Source: Arenicellales bacterium
GTDB lineage: Bacteria; Pseudomonadota; Gammaproteobacteria; Arenicellales; JAJDZL01
Direction: 5' to 3'
DNA: 64,000 nucleotides
NCBI GenBank assembly: GCA_951813075.1
Contig: OX638343.1
Coordinates: 800,149 to 864,148, forward strand
In this document: one piece after another, positions 43,423-52,862 of the stretch
How positions within the stretch are numbered: the stretch's first letter is position 1
Layout: every line of letters begins with the position of its first letter
Position numbers and translations under genes: made by a program
Notes under the pieces: generated by a model
Told to the model about the DNA's origin: nothing
Database searches by the model: none
The model's input: only the letters and a program-made list of their open reading frames with translations

Positions 43423-45112
43423 ACTGCCTTCATTTGCAATATTCTTCATCGGTGCTGTCGGCGCACTGCTTCTAAGAGGCAGAATTCTCTCGTCCTGGAC
43501 TATTGCGGTCCCGGTCGTCAGTGGATTGTTTCTGGTGCTGTCCGACCCGACTGAGCAGGCCATCAATGTGTCAGTTGCAGGAATTGAACTGGCGATTTTT
43601 CAACCTGACCGACTCAGCCTTGTCTTCGGCTATGTTTTCCACATCGCTGCAATTTTTGGTGGAATATTCTCCTGGAGAATGACAAATCCAATTTCGAAGG
43701 CGTCGATTCTGGTATACGCCGGTTCGGCCCTGGGTGCTGTATTTTGCCGCGACTTGATCTCGCTGTTTCTATTTTGGGAACTGATGGCGTTTTCGTCTGC
43801 CTATCTTGTAATATGCAGCGGAACATCGAAAGCAGCTCGGGCAGGTGTTCGGTACCTGACGATACAGATCGTTTCCGGGCTACTGCTGCTGGCAGGCGCG
43901 GTGCTGCACTACGCTCAGACCGGAAGCATTGAGTTCACGCACATGGGCTTGACTGGAACCGCAGCGCTATTGATATTTATCGCATTCGGTATCAAATGTG
44001 CATTCCCCTTGCTTCACAACTGGCTCACCGATGCATATCCTGAGTCCACACCTGACGGCACGGTCTTTCTGAGTGCATTTACAACGAAAGTTGCTGTTTA
44101 CGCTTTAGCCAGAGGTTTCGCGGGGACCGAGTCACTGATATATATCGGTGCGATCATGACCTGTTTTCCAATATTTTACGCGGTGATCGAGAATGACCTG
44201 AGACGCGTTCTCGCCTACAGCATGATCAACCAGATCGGATTCATGGTGTGCGGAATCGGAATTGGAACTGAACTGGCGATCAACGGTGCGACCGCGCACG
44301 CTTTCAATGACGTCATATTCAAGGGGTTGCTCATGATGTCGATGGGAGCGGTACTTTACCGAACGGGGAAAATAAACGGATCAGACCTCGGCGGTCTCTA
44401 TAAATCGATGCCCAAAACAGCGGCTCTGTGTATCGTCGGTGCGGCATCCATATCGGCATTCCCTCTGTTCAGTGGTTTTGTGAGTAAGTCCATGGTCATG
44501 TCTGCCGCACTTGAAGAAGGATATATGATCATCTGGATCGCGCTGCTGTTCGCCTCGGCCGGTGTTTTCCATCACGCTGGGATAAAAATCCCATTCTTCG
44601 CGTTCTTTGCCCACGACTCGGGAATTCGTGTCAAGGAAGCACCGACAAGCATGCTGATTGCCATGGGAATTGCGGCTTTTCTATGCATCGGTATCGGTTC
44701 TTTTCCACAGTTCCTTTACGGTCTGCTTCCATATGAAACCAGCTACACCGCTTACGATACGACTCATGTTCTGGCTCAAATCCAACTGCTATTATTTTCT
44801 GCCTTGGCTTTCGTCTGGCTCAAGCTCTCAGGAATCTATCCGCCGGAACTGCGAAGCGTGAACATCGATGTCGAATGGGTGTATCGCAAAGGATTGTTGG
44901 CAGCATACAACACCAGTGCGTACATTGTTCAAACATTGGTCCTGTATGCATACTCATTGCTCACAGGTTTGGTCAAGCGCAGCTATAGAGGAATAACTCG
45001 AGTCACCGGAATGTCATCAAGACTGGCGAACGAGCGAACGGTCGATCTGATGATTGTATCGATTGTGGTATTCTTTGCAGTGTTTCTTGTCTATCACCTA
45101 ATAAATCTATAG
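43415..45112 (+). CDS. Mrp antiporter-like large subunit, third copy
   Basis: 565 residues, NuoL/M/N fold with a longer C-terminus. Glu in LISLFLFWELMAFSSAYLV, Lys in FGIKCAFPLLHNWLTDAYP, then AYSMINQIGFMVCGIGIG and SGFVSKSMVMSAAL. The C-terminal part adds extra helices (TSAYIVQTLVLYAYSLLTG). Last gene of the operon; no obvious terminator follows. Confidence 0.88.
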   Translation: MIELPSFAIFFIGAVGALLLRGRILSSWTIAVPVVSGLFLVLSDPTEQAINVSVAGIELAIFQPDRLSLVFGYVFHIAAIFGGIFSWRMTNPISKASILVYAGSALGAVFCRDLISLFLFWELMAFSSAYLVICSGTSKAARAGVRYLTIQIVSGLLLLAGAVLHYAQTGSIEFTHMGLTGTAALLIFIAFGIKCAFPLLHNWLTDAYPESTPDGTVFLSAFTTKVAVYALARGFAGTESLIYIGAIMTCFPIFYAVIENDLRRVLAYSMINQIGFMVCGIGIGTELAINGATAHAFNDVIFKGLLMMSMGAVLYRTGKINGSDLGGLYKSMPKTAALCIVGAASISAFPLFSGFVSKSMVMSAALEEGYMIIWIALLFASAGVFHHAGIKIPFFAFFAHDSGIRVKEAPTSMLIAMGIAAFLCIGIGSFPQFLYGLLPYETSYTAYDTTHVLAQIQLLLFSALAFVWLKLSGIYPPELRSVNIDVEWVYRKGLLAAYNTSAYIVQTLVLYAYSLLTGLVKRSYRGITRVTGMSSRLANERTVDLMIVSIVVFFAVFLVYHLINL

Positions 45113-45183
45113 CAGCAAAAACAGTCGCACTCACAAGCTAACACGCGTCATTTGCGCTAATCGACCGCGTCCCCGTAGAAGCC

Positions 45184-45567
45184 TCAAGCCTGCAGACTTC
45201 GTGTCAATGCTATGCCAGCGACAATCGCGATTAGAGACAGAAAGACCGAGCCCAAAATATACAGCAAGGCTTCGGTGATGCGCTCGTTCTGAAACAGAAT
45301 CCAACTGTCCAAAGAGTATGTAGAAAATGTTGTAAATCCACCCAGGAATCCAACCATGATCAATGGACCGAAACGAGACGTATCATCGTTGAGCCCACCC
45401 AAAAGTACGAACACAACACCAAGCAGAAACGATCCTCCAACGTTGACAGTCATCGTAGCGTAAGGAAAACCAGTTCCCACTACCCGTTCAATCGCAACAC
45501 TCGTCAGATAACGGCCAACTGCACCAAGAGCACCACCAATGGCAACCTGAATAATTAACCCAATCAT
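45184..45567 (-). CDS. crcB: Fluoride channel CrcB/Fluc
   Basis: 127 residues, four helices. GGALGAVGRYLTS, ATMTVNVGGSFLLGVV and GFLGGFTTFSTYSLDSWIL are the Fluc signatures, including the Asn and the Thr/Phe lining residues. It exports fluoride as a dual-topology dimer. No fluoride riboswitch was seen in the short space before the start. Confidence 0.95.
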   Translation of the reverse strand: MIGLIIQVAIGGALGAVGRYLTSVAIERVVGTGFPYATMTVNVGGSFLLGVVFVLLGGLNDDTSRFGPLIMVGFLGGFTTFSTYSLDSWILFQNERITEALLYILGSVFLSLIAIVAGIALTRSLQA

Positions 45568-45632
45568 ATAATTAGAGTTCAGATTTAACGTCGTTTATGT
45601 TTTTACTCATCGTCAGATTCGCGCTTCAGACG

Positions 45633-46352
45633 CTAACTGTCGATTCTTCTCCAAACGCTGCCCTTGGCTGACTTCTCGTCAAGATAATCAAGCCAGCTTT
45701 CATGGAGTTCAAGCTCTTCTTCGCTCGCCAGTTGTACGACTACTTCAATGGGTTTAGATTCCGTTGAATCACCGTCGACAGACGACTGCCTCGAATCGTA
45801 GGGCATAATCTCAGAAAATTCAAATGAAGTTTGTTCTCCAGTCAGCGCAAGATACACATCCGCAAGTATTTTGGCATCCAACAATGCACTGTGCAGCGAT
45901 CTCTCGGAGGCAAGTTCGACGTTGAACTGATTTGCAAGTGCATCCAAACTATTTCGGCGACCCGGCCTTAATCGTCTGGCCATGTCGAGTGTATCTATGA
46001 TGCCGCATACTGTCTCAATCTTCGGATAATCGCCGGATACCTGTCCAAATTCATGATTCAGAAATTTCAAGTCGAAAGTTGCGTTGTGAATTATCAATTC
46101 GGCTCCCTCGATAAACTCATATAGTCTCTGTGAGATTTGCGGGAATGTCGGCTTGGACTCAAGAAATTCGTTGTCAATTCCATGAATTTTCAGCGCATCC
46201 TGGTCAACGGCTCTTTGCGGGTTTACGTACTCATGAAACTCGTTTTTCGTCAATTTACGATCATTCAGTTCGATGCAGGCAATTTCAATAACTCGATGCC
46301 CTTCCTCGAATTCGAGTCCTGTAGTTTCGGTGTCTAAAACAATCTGTCTCAT
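45633..46352 (-). CDS. dnaQ: DNA polymerase III epsilon subunit (proofreading exonuclease)
   Basis: 239 residues. ExoI motif VLDTETTGLEFEEGHRVIEI, ExoII in LIIHNATFDLKFLNHEF, ExoIII HSALLDAKILADVYLALTG: the DEDDh set is intact. C-terminal tail ends WRRIDS. The start overlaps the end of rnhA by 4 bases, the classic proteobacterial rnhA-dnaQ pairing, here co-directional. Confidence 0.95.
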   Translation of the reverse strand: MRQIVLDTETTGLEFEEGHRVIEIACIELNDRKLTKNEFHEYVNPQRAVDQDALKIHGIDNEFLESKPTFPQISQRLYEFIEGAELIIHNATFDLKFLNHEFGQVSGDYPKIETVCGIIDTLDMARRLRPGRRNSLDALANQFNVELASERSLHSALLDAKILADVYLALTGEQTSFEFSEIMPYDSRQSSVDGDSTESKPIEVVVQLASEEELELHESWLDYLDEKSAKGSVWRRIDS

Positions 46353-46825
46353 GACTTTATCTTGCGTACCGGAATTGCCTGGCGAGCGAGTTCATCAGCT
46401 CGATCGTTCCACTCATTTCCGCTATGTCCCTTTACCCATTTCCAAGTGACTCGATGCAACGAATTCAACTGATCGAGTTCACGCCATAAATCCACATTCT
46501 TTACCGAACCACTCGTACTGCGCTGCCAGTTGTTCCGCTTCCAATTCCTAATCCATTTGGTAATGCCATTTCGAAGATATTCCGAATCTGAATATAGTGT
46601 TACATCACGACTACCCTTGAGGGTCTGAAGCGCTTTGATCGCACCGGTCATTTCCATCCTGTTATTTGTCGTTCGAACTTCCCCACCGGACAGTTCCAGC
46701 TTCTGGTCTTTCCATAGTAAAACTGCGCCCCAACCTCCAGGGCCTGGGTTACCCGAACATGCGCCGTCCGTATATATAGTCAATTGTCCTTGGTTTATTT
46801 CCATATCCGACACTTGTGCAGTCAT
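46349..46825 (-). CDS. rnhA: Ribonuclease HI
   Basis: 158 residues (an ATG seven codons in is an alternative start). Active-site acids: Asp in IYTDGACSGNPGPGGWGA, Glu in NNRMEMTGAI, Asp in LYSDSEYLRNGI and in WNDRADELARQA. It degrades RNA in RNA:DNA hybrids. It is followed by dnaQ with a 4-base overlap and preceded by a class I methyltransferase gene. Confidence 0.95.
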   Translation of the reverse strand: MTAQVSDMEINQGQLTIYTDGACSGNPGPGGWGAVLLWKDQKLELSGGEVRTTNNRMEMTGAIKALQTLKGSRDVTLYSDSEYLRNGITKWIRNWKRNNWQRSTSGSVKNVDLWRELDQLNSLHRVTWKWVKGHSGNEWNDRADELARQAIPVRKIKS

Positions 46826-46838
46826 TACGGTACGCTAG

Positions 46839-47588
46839 TCAACCAGACGGATCACAACGCTCGGCGACAGGGCTCAGTATGCGCCTCTTCTTGCGTATTA
46901 CACGCGAAAATACACTACCGTTCATCCGGACGCCCCATTCTTTTTTTCGGAACACCAATACGTATACGGAACCAAAACCCGGCCACCAGCGAGAACCGAC
47001 AACCTCGAATCGCTTCAACCGCTCCAAGCGGGATGCCTGCTCTACCGGAGGGCGAAAGAATACAAACTCGCCCGCCAGAGTATCAAAACCGAGCAACGAC
47101 ATCCAGTCTCGTACGCGTAAGACAGAATATAGTCTCGCTTCCTGTAAAAAGGAATTTTGTACTCCTAAGAGTTTCTTTCTGACACCCAGCATGCTATGTG
47201 GATTGATTCCCACAATGACTACAACCCCTTCTGCGACGACACATTGAGAAATCTCGCGAAGAACATTGTGCGGTTCACTGCTGAATTCCAACACATGGGA
47301 AAGTACAAGCAGGTCAATCGAATTTACCGCAAATGGCAACCATTCCGCATCAGCAACTACATTCACCCCATTCGTTAGACCCCCCATCGCGTCGTCAATT
47401 CTATATTGAACATCAGACTCAATGGATTCAAAATATCCTGCATCCGGTGGACCGCCAACTTGTAATGTTACTCTATAGTACTGATGCGGTAACAGTCGCT
47501 GAATACTACCTGCACCAGACCTTACTAGTAGTTCACCTAAAGATGAAGCGTACCATTGAGCGATATTATTTGCGCTGGTTGAAATCAC
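46839..47588 (-). CDS. Class I SAM-dependent methyltransferase (YafS-like)
   Basis: 249 residues. The methyltransferase type 11 core is recognisable (DAEWLPFAVNSIDLLVLSHVLEFSSEPHNVLREI, then VVIVGINPHSMLGVRK). The first glycine-rich SAM loop is degenerate. Position beside rnhA-dnaQ and mltD matches the gammaproteobacterial yafS locus. Substrate unknown. Start lies about 155 bases from the divergent mltD start, so they share a promoter region. Confidence 0.82.
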   Translation of the reverse strand: MISTSANNIAQWYASSLGELLVRSGAGSIQRLLPHQYYRVTLQVGGPPDAGYFESIESDVQYRIDDAMGGLTNGVNVVADAEWLPFAVNSIDLLVLSHVLEFSSEPHNVLREISQCVVAEGVVVIVGINPHSMLGVRKKLLGVQNSFLQEARLYSVLRVRDWMSLLGFDTLAGEFVFFRPPVEQASRLERLKRFEVVGSRWWPGFGSVYVLVFRKKEWGVRMNGSVFSRVIRKKRRILSPVAERCDPSG

Positions 47589-47742
47589 TATTCTAGAAAT
47601 AGTTGATGTAAATTTGAAATTGGCATAAGAATTGTTTATCTATATAATCCCCGACCCACAGCGCGCTAATATTAGAACTTAATTTGATCGAACTGGTCAT
47701 GAAATCTTCTAGCCAGCGCGCTATATCTTGGCGATTTTACAG

Positions 47743-49734
47743 ATGCGGACTTTAAGAAAAGAATGGGAAATCCCACACCGATTTCCGCTGATTGAAAATG
47801 GCGGAGTTCTGTTGTTTTTTGTCGGGATATTCTTTACCTGCCAAGTCATCAACCTGCATGCAATTGATTCATTTGCCGAGAAGAAAGTATTCAGCATAAT
47901 TCCTGAAGCCAAGGCGAGTCGCTTAATTGACTATTCTGGCAAAGTCCCGGACGGCGCTCTTCAAGTCACCAAGCCAGAAAGTTTCCTGCCGGCGCCAGCG
48001 CGAACCGTCACAGGCACTACTAGCGAAACTATCATAGTCGTTCAGTCAAAGACAGCGGACGAAACTTCAAAACCGACCGTAACCGTCAGTGCTAAGACGA
48101 AAACCGCAGAAGAAACTGAGGATACTGAAAACAAGTCAGTTGGACCTAAAATTGTCGCTTCAGATAATGTTTGGGACCGAATTCGCTCCGGCTTCGCGAT
48201 GGCTGAGCTAGACAACGAAATAGTACGGAAATACGAGAAGTTCTACACCGATAATCCTAAAACCATGGTGCGCATTATCGAACGCGCCAAACACTTTCTT
48301 CCACACATCGTAGCGGAAGTCGAACGCAATAATCTGCCTCTTGAGTTATCGTTGCTTCCAGTCGTTGAAAGTGCTTACAATCCACGAGCCTATTCCAGGG
48401 CTGGTGCGGCTGGCCTGTGGCAGTTTATGCCGTTTACCGGCAAGCAGTATGGCCTAACGCAGAATTGGTGGTACGAAGGTCGAAGAGATGTCATCGATTC
48501 CACAGACGCCGCACTACGTCATTTGTACGATTTGAGCCAGGTATTTGACAATGATTGGCATTTGGTCCTCGCCGCTTACAATGCTGGAATGTACGGCGTT
48601 AAAAAAGCCATCAAAAGAAACCAAAAGCGTAACAAACCAACGGACTACAGTAGTCTCAAACTAAAAGTTGAAACCAAACATTTCGTTCCAAAGCTGATCG
48701 CAGTCAGGAATATCATTTCCAATCCAGAGGCATTCGGTATCACTTTACCGTATCTCGCAATGGAACCACAGTTTGAAGTGATTGAATTCGATTTTCAGGT
48801 TGACTTGGGGATCATTGCAGCGGAAACGAATATCCAGGAGTATAAACTGGCTAGACTTAACCCTGGTCTGCGCAGGATCGTCACTCCACCGAATGGACCG
48901 CATCGAGTATTGGTACCGCCAATGCATTATCGCGATGTGATGAAATGGAAGTCGACTTTGCTACCCTCACATGCTGTGACCACAGTGTTATACAGTGTCA
49001 AAAAAGGCGATGTTCTCGGCACCATCGCCGAAAAGCACAACGTTTCAGTGTCGGCCATCAAATCAGTCAATTCAATGAATTCAGATTTGATTCGCATCGG
49101 TGAATTACTGAGAATCCCACAGCCGGCGGCGCTCGCGAGAAACGAAATCACAACCGACGCCAGTGGCGAAGTCATCTATCGCGTGAGGAAAGACGACATT
49201 CTGGGTACGATCGCACTGAAGTACGACGTATCCGTATCGGCTATCAAATCTGCAAATGTGCTTCATTCCGACATGATTAGAGTGGGTCAGAAACTGCGAA
49301 TTCCAGTCCCCGGCTCCAAAACGATTCATGGGAAAACTACAGCGAAATTGAATTCACCAACACCGATACAGAGTCAGCATTTCGTTGACTACGTCGTTAG
49401 CTCCGGCGACACGCTATATGGGATCGCTAAAATTCATGGCATCACAGTCGCATATTTGAGAGTTTCCAATTCGCTGAGTTCGGATCGAATTCTAGTCGGT
49501 CAAAAGCTAAAGATTCCGGTTAATGACGCGCAAACCAGCAAAACTGCTGCCACAGTAAATCAGCGAGAACTCGCACCGAGCATGCGCTATGTCTACACTG
49601 TTCGAGCAGGCGATTCGCTGTGGAAAATTGCCCGAAATCATCAGACCAGAATATCCAACCTCGAGAAGTGGAATAACATTGACCGAGATGACAAGATTCA
49701 CTCAGGACAGCGAATCATCATTTACGTTCAGTGA
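47743..49734 (+). CDS. mltD: Membrane-bound lytic murein transglycosylase D
   Basis: 663 residues from ATG 47743. N-terminal hydrophobic segment (GVLLFFVGIFFTCQVI) for export or anchoring, low-complexity Thr/Lys linker, then the SLT domain with catalytic Glu in LLPVVESAYNPRAYS, AGLWQFMPFTGKQYGL and LVLAAYNAGMYGVKKAI. Four LysM peptidoglycan-binding repeats follow (about 49000-49125, 49175-49310, 49385-49525, 49590-49730), starting YSVKKGDVLGTIA, YRVRKDDILGTIA, YVVSSGDTLYGIA and YTVRAGDSLWKIA. It cleaves glycan strands with 1,6-anhydro ends. No lipobox is obvious. Confidence 0.93.
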   Translation: MRTLRKEWEIPHRFPLIENGGVLLFFVGIFFTCQVINLHAIDSFAEKKVFSIIPEAKASRLIDYSGKVPDGALQVTKPESFLPAPARTVTGTTSETIIVVQSKTADETSKPTVTVSAKTKTAEETEDTENKSVGPKIVASDNVWDRIRSGFAMAELDNEIVRKYEKFYTDNPKTMVRIIERAKHFLPHIVAEVERNNLPLELSLLPVVESAYNPRAYSRAGAAGLWQFMPFTGKQYGLTQNWWYEGRRDVIDSTDAALRHLYDLSQVFDNDWHLVLAAYNAGMYGVKKAIKRNQKRNKPTDYSSLKLKVETKHFVPKLIAVRNIISNPEAFGITLPYLAMEPQFEVIEFDFQVDLGIIAAETNIQEYKLARLNPGLRRIVTPPNGPHRVLVPPMHYRDVMKWKSTLLPSHAVTTVLYSVKKGDVLGTIAEKHNVSVSAIKSVNSMNSDLIRIGELLRIPQPAALARNEITTDASGEVIYRVRKDDILGTIALKYDVSVSAIKSANVLHSDMIRVGQKLRIPVPGSKTIHGKTTAKLNSPTPIQSQHFVDYVVSSGDTLYGIAKIHGITVAYLRVSNSLSSDRILVGQKLKIPVNDAQTSKTAATVNQRELAPSMRYVYTVRAGDSLWKIARNHQTRISNLEKWNNIDRDDKIHSGQRIIIYVQ

Positions 49735-49748
49735 TTCTGAGTCGGCTA

Positions 49749-50456
49749 CTACTGACTCAACAGCAGCCGAACTTTCCACAAATCATCCCAGGATTTTCTT
49801 TTTTCCGTAGGTTTTCTCAGCAGATACGCCGGGTGATAGGTAACGACCACATCAATATCCGTGTCACGATACTTTTGCGGTCTACCCCTGAGCCCGCCCA
49901 GCGAAACTTCGGAATCAAGCAATAACTGCGCACTAACCCGCCCTAACGCTACGATAACCTTGGGTTTGATGATTTCGATCTGTCTTCGCAGGTATCGCGA
50001 ACATGCAGATGCCTCATCTGTCAGCGGATCACGGTTATTTGGCGGTCGACACTTTACGACATTGGTAATGTATACCTGGTTTCGATCAAAGCCCAAAGCG
50101 GTAATCATCGCAGTCAGTAACTTGCCTGCCCTCCCAACGAAAGGCAGGCCTTGAAGATCCTCTTCCCGACCTGGCCCTTCACCGATAAACAACACATCAG
50201 CCTCAAGGGAACCGGCACCGAAAACAGTATTCGTACGAGTCTTGCTTAACTGGCATCGCTGACATGCGGCAACGGCTGCCTTCAGCACCTGCGCGTCCAT
50301 CTCTTCAATCGCTGGAACCTGATTTTTTTCCGGTGCAATTTCAGCCTGAGATGGTTTGTTCGGTTCTGCCTTGTCTAAGTCAATCTCACCCTGACGGTCA
50401 CGAAGTTTCCAAACTTCGATACCCATTGCTGTCAGGAATTCGTCTCCTGTTGCCAT
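49749..50456 (-). CDS. Uracil-DNA glycosylase, family 4 (Fe-S)
   Basis: 235 residues. Family-4 features: four Fe-S cysteines (two in ACQRCQLS, one in NVVKCRPP, one in ACSRYLRRQ), active-site GEGPGREEDLQGLPFVGRAG and the HPAYLLR loop. A variable N-terminus of about 60 residues precedes the domain. It removes uracil from DNA arising by cytosine deamination. It converges on mltD. Confidence 0.93.
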   Translation of the reverse strand: MATGDEFLTAMGIEVWKLRDRQGEIDLDKAEPNKPSQAEIAPEKNQVPAIEEMDAQVLKAAVAACQRCQLSKTRTNTVFGAGSLEADVLFIGEGPGREEDLQGLPFVGRAGKLLTAMITALGFDRNQVYITNVVKCRPPNNRDPLTDEASACSRYLRRQIEIIKPKVIVALGRVSAQLLLDSEVSLGGLRGRPQKYRDTDIDVVVTYHPAYLLRKPTEKRKSWDDLWKVRLLLSQ

Positions 50457-50465
50457 CGAAACCTG

Positions 50466-52010
50466 TCAGATCATTGACCCAGTCTGAGGGTTGGTTCGTT
50501 GCGAAGAATTCAAACGGTTAACTGCATCAATATAGGCTTTCACCGAGGCAATAACAATATCGGTATCGGCGCCGTGCCCATTGACAACATGACCATTTTC
50601 TTTCAATCTTACACTCACTTCTCCCTGAGCATCGGTTCCACTGGTGATGCTGTTCACGGAGTATAGTTCGAGACTGGGATCAAATTCGATCAGCGATGAC
50701 ACGGCTTTGAAGCACGCATCGACCGGACCATTTCCCTGTGCCTGAGCTCCAATGTTCTTCCCGTTCATGCTTAACGTTACCTCGGCAACCGGACTGCAAT
50801 CCGTGTCGGAACACACTTTCAGTGATTTCAATTCGATCGCTTCCGAGCCATGCTGCATTCCCGCTTCAACCACCAAACCGATCAGATCGTCATCGAAAAT
50901 TTCATGCTTTCTGTCTGCGAGACTCTTGAATCTTTCAAAAGCCGTCAGAAGTTCATCGTCCGATTCGAACTTAAATCCGAGTTCCTTTATGCGTTGCTGG
51001 AATGCATGCCGCCCGGAGTGCTTGCCCAATACCATTTTGCTCGTTGCCCATCCCACATCCTGCGGTCGCATAATTTCGTAGGTCTCTCGATTTTTGATCA
51101 CACCGTCCTGATGAATTCCAGACTCATGCGCAAACGCGTTGGCACCTACAATCGCTTTGTTCGGTTGTACCGGAAACCCGGTCACACTCGAAACCAGACG
51201 ACTTGCCGGAACGATCTGGGTGGTATCGATATTGGTGTCACAGTCGAAGAAATCCTTACGAGTCCGAACCGCCATCACGATCTCTTCAAGCGAAGCATTT
51301 CCGGCTCGTTCGCCCAACCCGTTGACTGTACACTCAACCTGTCTGGCACCTATCAGAACCGCAGCCAACGAATTAGCGACGGCAACGCCCAAATCATTGT
51401 GGCAATGTACCGAAAAGACCGCCTTGTCTGAATTGGGAACATTGTTCATCAGGTCCTCAATAAGATTCCCGAACTGGGATGGCATGTTGTATCCGACCGT
51501 ATCAGGAATGTTGATCGTTCGAGCACCCGCATCAATAGTCGCCTCAATAATTTTGCACAGGAAATCAAATTCCGAACGACCAGCATCTTCAGGAGAAAAT
51601 TCGACATCATCGGTATGATTTCTCGCTTTTTTAACTGCCCACACAGCTCTTTCCAGAACCTTTTCCGGAGACATACGGAGTTTCTCGCGCATGTGAATTG
51701 GTGAGGTTGCGATAAATGTGTGAATTCGGCCGGAAATCGCCGGCTGTACTGATCTAGCCGCTAAATCAAGGTCACCTTCCACGGCACGTGCCAAAGCACA
51801 AACAGTACTGTCAGTAATTTCCCGCGCTACCTGGCGCACAGCCTCAAAATCACCTTGGCTTGCTGCCGGAAAACCAGCTTCAATAACATCCACTCGCATT
51901 TTTTCAAGTAGATGAGCGATCGCAAGTTTTTCTTCCGCTGTCATAGACGCGCCGGGACTTTGTTCCCCGTCGCGCAATGTAGTATCAAAAATAATCAGTT
52001 TGTCCGACAT
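50466..52010 (-). CDS. leuA: 2-isopropylmalate synthase
   Basis: 514 residues from ATG 52010 ([19 protein letters not shown] start; a longer frame reaches back into the leader). TIM-barrel part with [18 protein letters not shown] and [15 protein letters not shown], then the C-terminal allosteric leucine-binding domain ([24 protein letters not shown]). It condenses acetyl-CoA with 2-oxoisovalerate, first committed step of leucine synthesis. It is expressed behind a leucine-codon leader and hairpin, so it is very likely controlled by attenuation as well as feedback. Confidence 0.96.
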   Translation of the reverse strand: MSDKLIIFDTTLRDGEQSPGASMTAEEKLAIAHLLEKMRVDVIEAGFPAASQGDFEAVRQVAREITDSTVCALARAVEGDLDLAARSVQPAISGRIHTFIATSPIHMREKLRMSPEKVLERAVWAVKKARNHTDDVEFSPEDAGRSEFDFLCKIIEATIDAGARTINIPDTVGYNMPSQFGNLIEDLMNNVPNSDKAVFSVHCHNDLGVAVANSLAAVLIGARQVECTVNGLGERAGNASLEEIVMAVRTRKDFFDCDTNIDTTQIVPASRLVSSVTGFPVQPNKAIVGANAFAHESGIHQDGVIKNRETYEIMRPQDVGWATSKMVLGKHSGRHAFQQRIKELGFKFESDDELLTAFERFKSLADRKHEIFDDDLIGLVVEAGMQHGSEAIELKSLKVCSDTDCSPVAEVTLSMNGKNIGAQAQGNGPVDACFKAVSSLIEFDPSLELYSVNSITSGTDAQGEVSVRLKENGHVVNGHGADTDIVIASVKAYIDAVNRLNSSQRTNPQTGSMI

Positions 52011-52036
52011 AAAGTTACCCTTACTTTGTCTGAATG

Positions 52037-52065
52037 AAAAACCCTTCACATCCGGTTGAGGATGT
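52037..52065 (-). terminator. Putative leu attenuator terminator
   Basis: In transcript direction: ACATCC, a 6-base loop, GGATGT (52065-52048), then GAAGGG and five U (52041-52037), 27 bases before the leuA ATG. The U-run is spaced from the stem, so strength is uncertain. A second hairpin (TGCGCC/GGCGCA, 52101-52116) covers the leader stop codon. Confidence 0.5.
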
Positions 52066-52105
52066 CAGGCGTGTAGGGGGAGTTTGTTAAAAAGATACAG
52101 TGCGC

Positions 52106-52174
52106 CTAGCGGCGCAGCAGCAGTAGAAGAAGGTCTGCGGATCCTTGAAGAATTTTGGACTGAATAATATTCAT
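52106..52174 (-). CDS. leuL: leuA leader peptide with six consecutive Leu codons
   Basis: 22 codons from ATG 52174 to TAG 52106-52108. It starts MNIIQSKILQGSAD, and codons 15-20 (52132-52115) are all Leu (CTT CTT CTA CTG CTG CTG), followed by two Arg and stop. Position about 95 bases before leuA and the hairpins around its 3' end match classic leucine attenuation: ribosomes stall on the Leu run when charged tRNA-Leu is scarce, allowing readthrough into leuA. Confidence 0.8.
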   Translation of the reverse strand: MNIIQSKILQGSADLLLLLLRR

Positions 52175-52190
52175 TTGACTGATGGCAACT

Positions 52191-52219
52191 TTTATACTAC
52201 ACATTTTTTGAATAATCAA
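52191..52219 (-). promoter_or_regulatory. Putative sigma-70 promoter of the leu leader
   Basis: On the minus strand, TTGATT (52219-52214) and TATAAA (52196-52191) are separated by 17 bases, just upstream of the leader peptide start. Confidence 0.5.
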
Positions 52220-52862
52220 TAACAACGTCAATCAAGTAGAACAATTTGATTTTCTGACGTTTCTCAGATATTGCTTTACCCAGTTGAATAACTCACGCCC
52301 CACTTTTTATATTCAGTTTAATAATTGTAGTGCTGGTAGTTCGGTGTTGTTGGTCACAAACAGCAAGGTTTAGTTGTGTGTCTAGTCCAGATAACGAATA
52401 CTTCTGGGCTAACTGGATAACACGATGAGCTGAACTGGACGCGCCATAATGAAAGTGTCCATACTTTGAACGTATCGGGTGGCTCGAAATCCAGACTGGT
52501 GCAATCCATCACAGAGATTGAACCGGATTCAGGCACCAGTCAGTCAAGAAAGTTTTTCAAAAGCGGCGCACACATTTGTTGAAAGTGTGCCGGGGCAAAC
52601 AGCCCACAATTTGGGGAATAATTTAGTGTCCTTGATGCATGATTCGCCCGTTTGAATTGAAAAAACTGGACGTGGAGATTCGGATGAACTTTCGTTCATA
52701 CACTGAAATCTCGAAAGCTTCAAAACAATATTTTATTGTATTATTATCAACAGGATATATTACATTTTCTTTTCAACAACAGGACGGTGACTCTGTTTTG
52801 CAAATGAGCTAACAGTCGAGCAATTCAGTAACTGCCTAATCATTCAACAAGACCACAAGACA
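52220..52862. other. Intergenic region before the UroD/corrinoid gene
   Basis: About 640 bases without a recognised gene. Two adjacent hairpins lie at about 52566-52606 (GCACAC/GTGTGC with a TTT/AAA extension, then GGGC/GCCC), possibly a structured leader of the downstream gene. A 57-codon frame at 52639-52812 has no recognised family. No cobalamin riboswitch core was found. Confidence 0.35.

Noticed and set aside
45568..45632. Fluoride riboswitch before crcB
   Set aside because: The space is short and lacks the conserved GGCGATGG and pseudoknot pattern.
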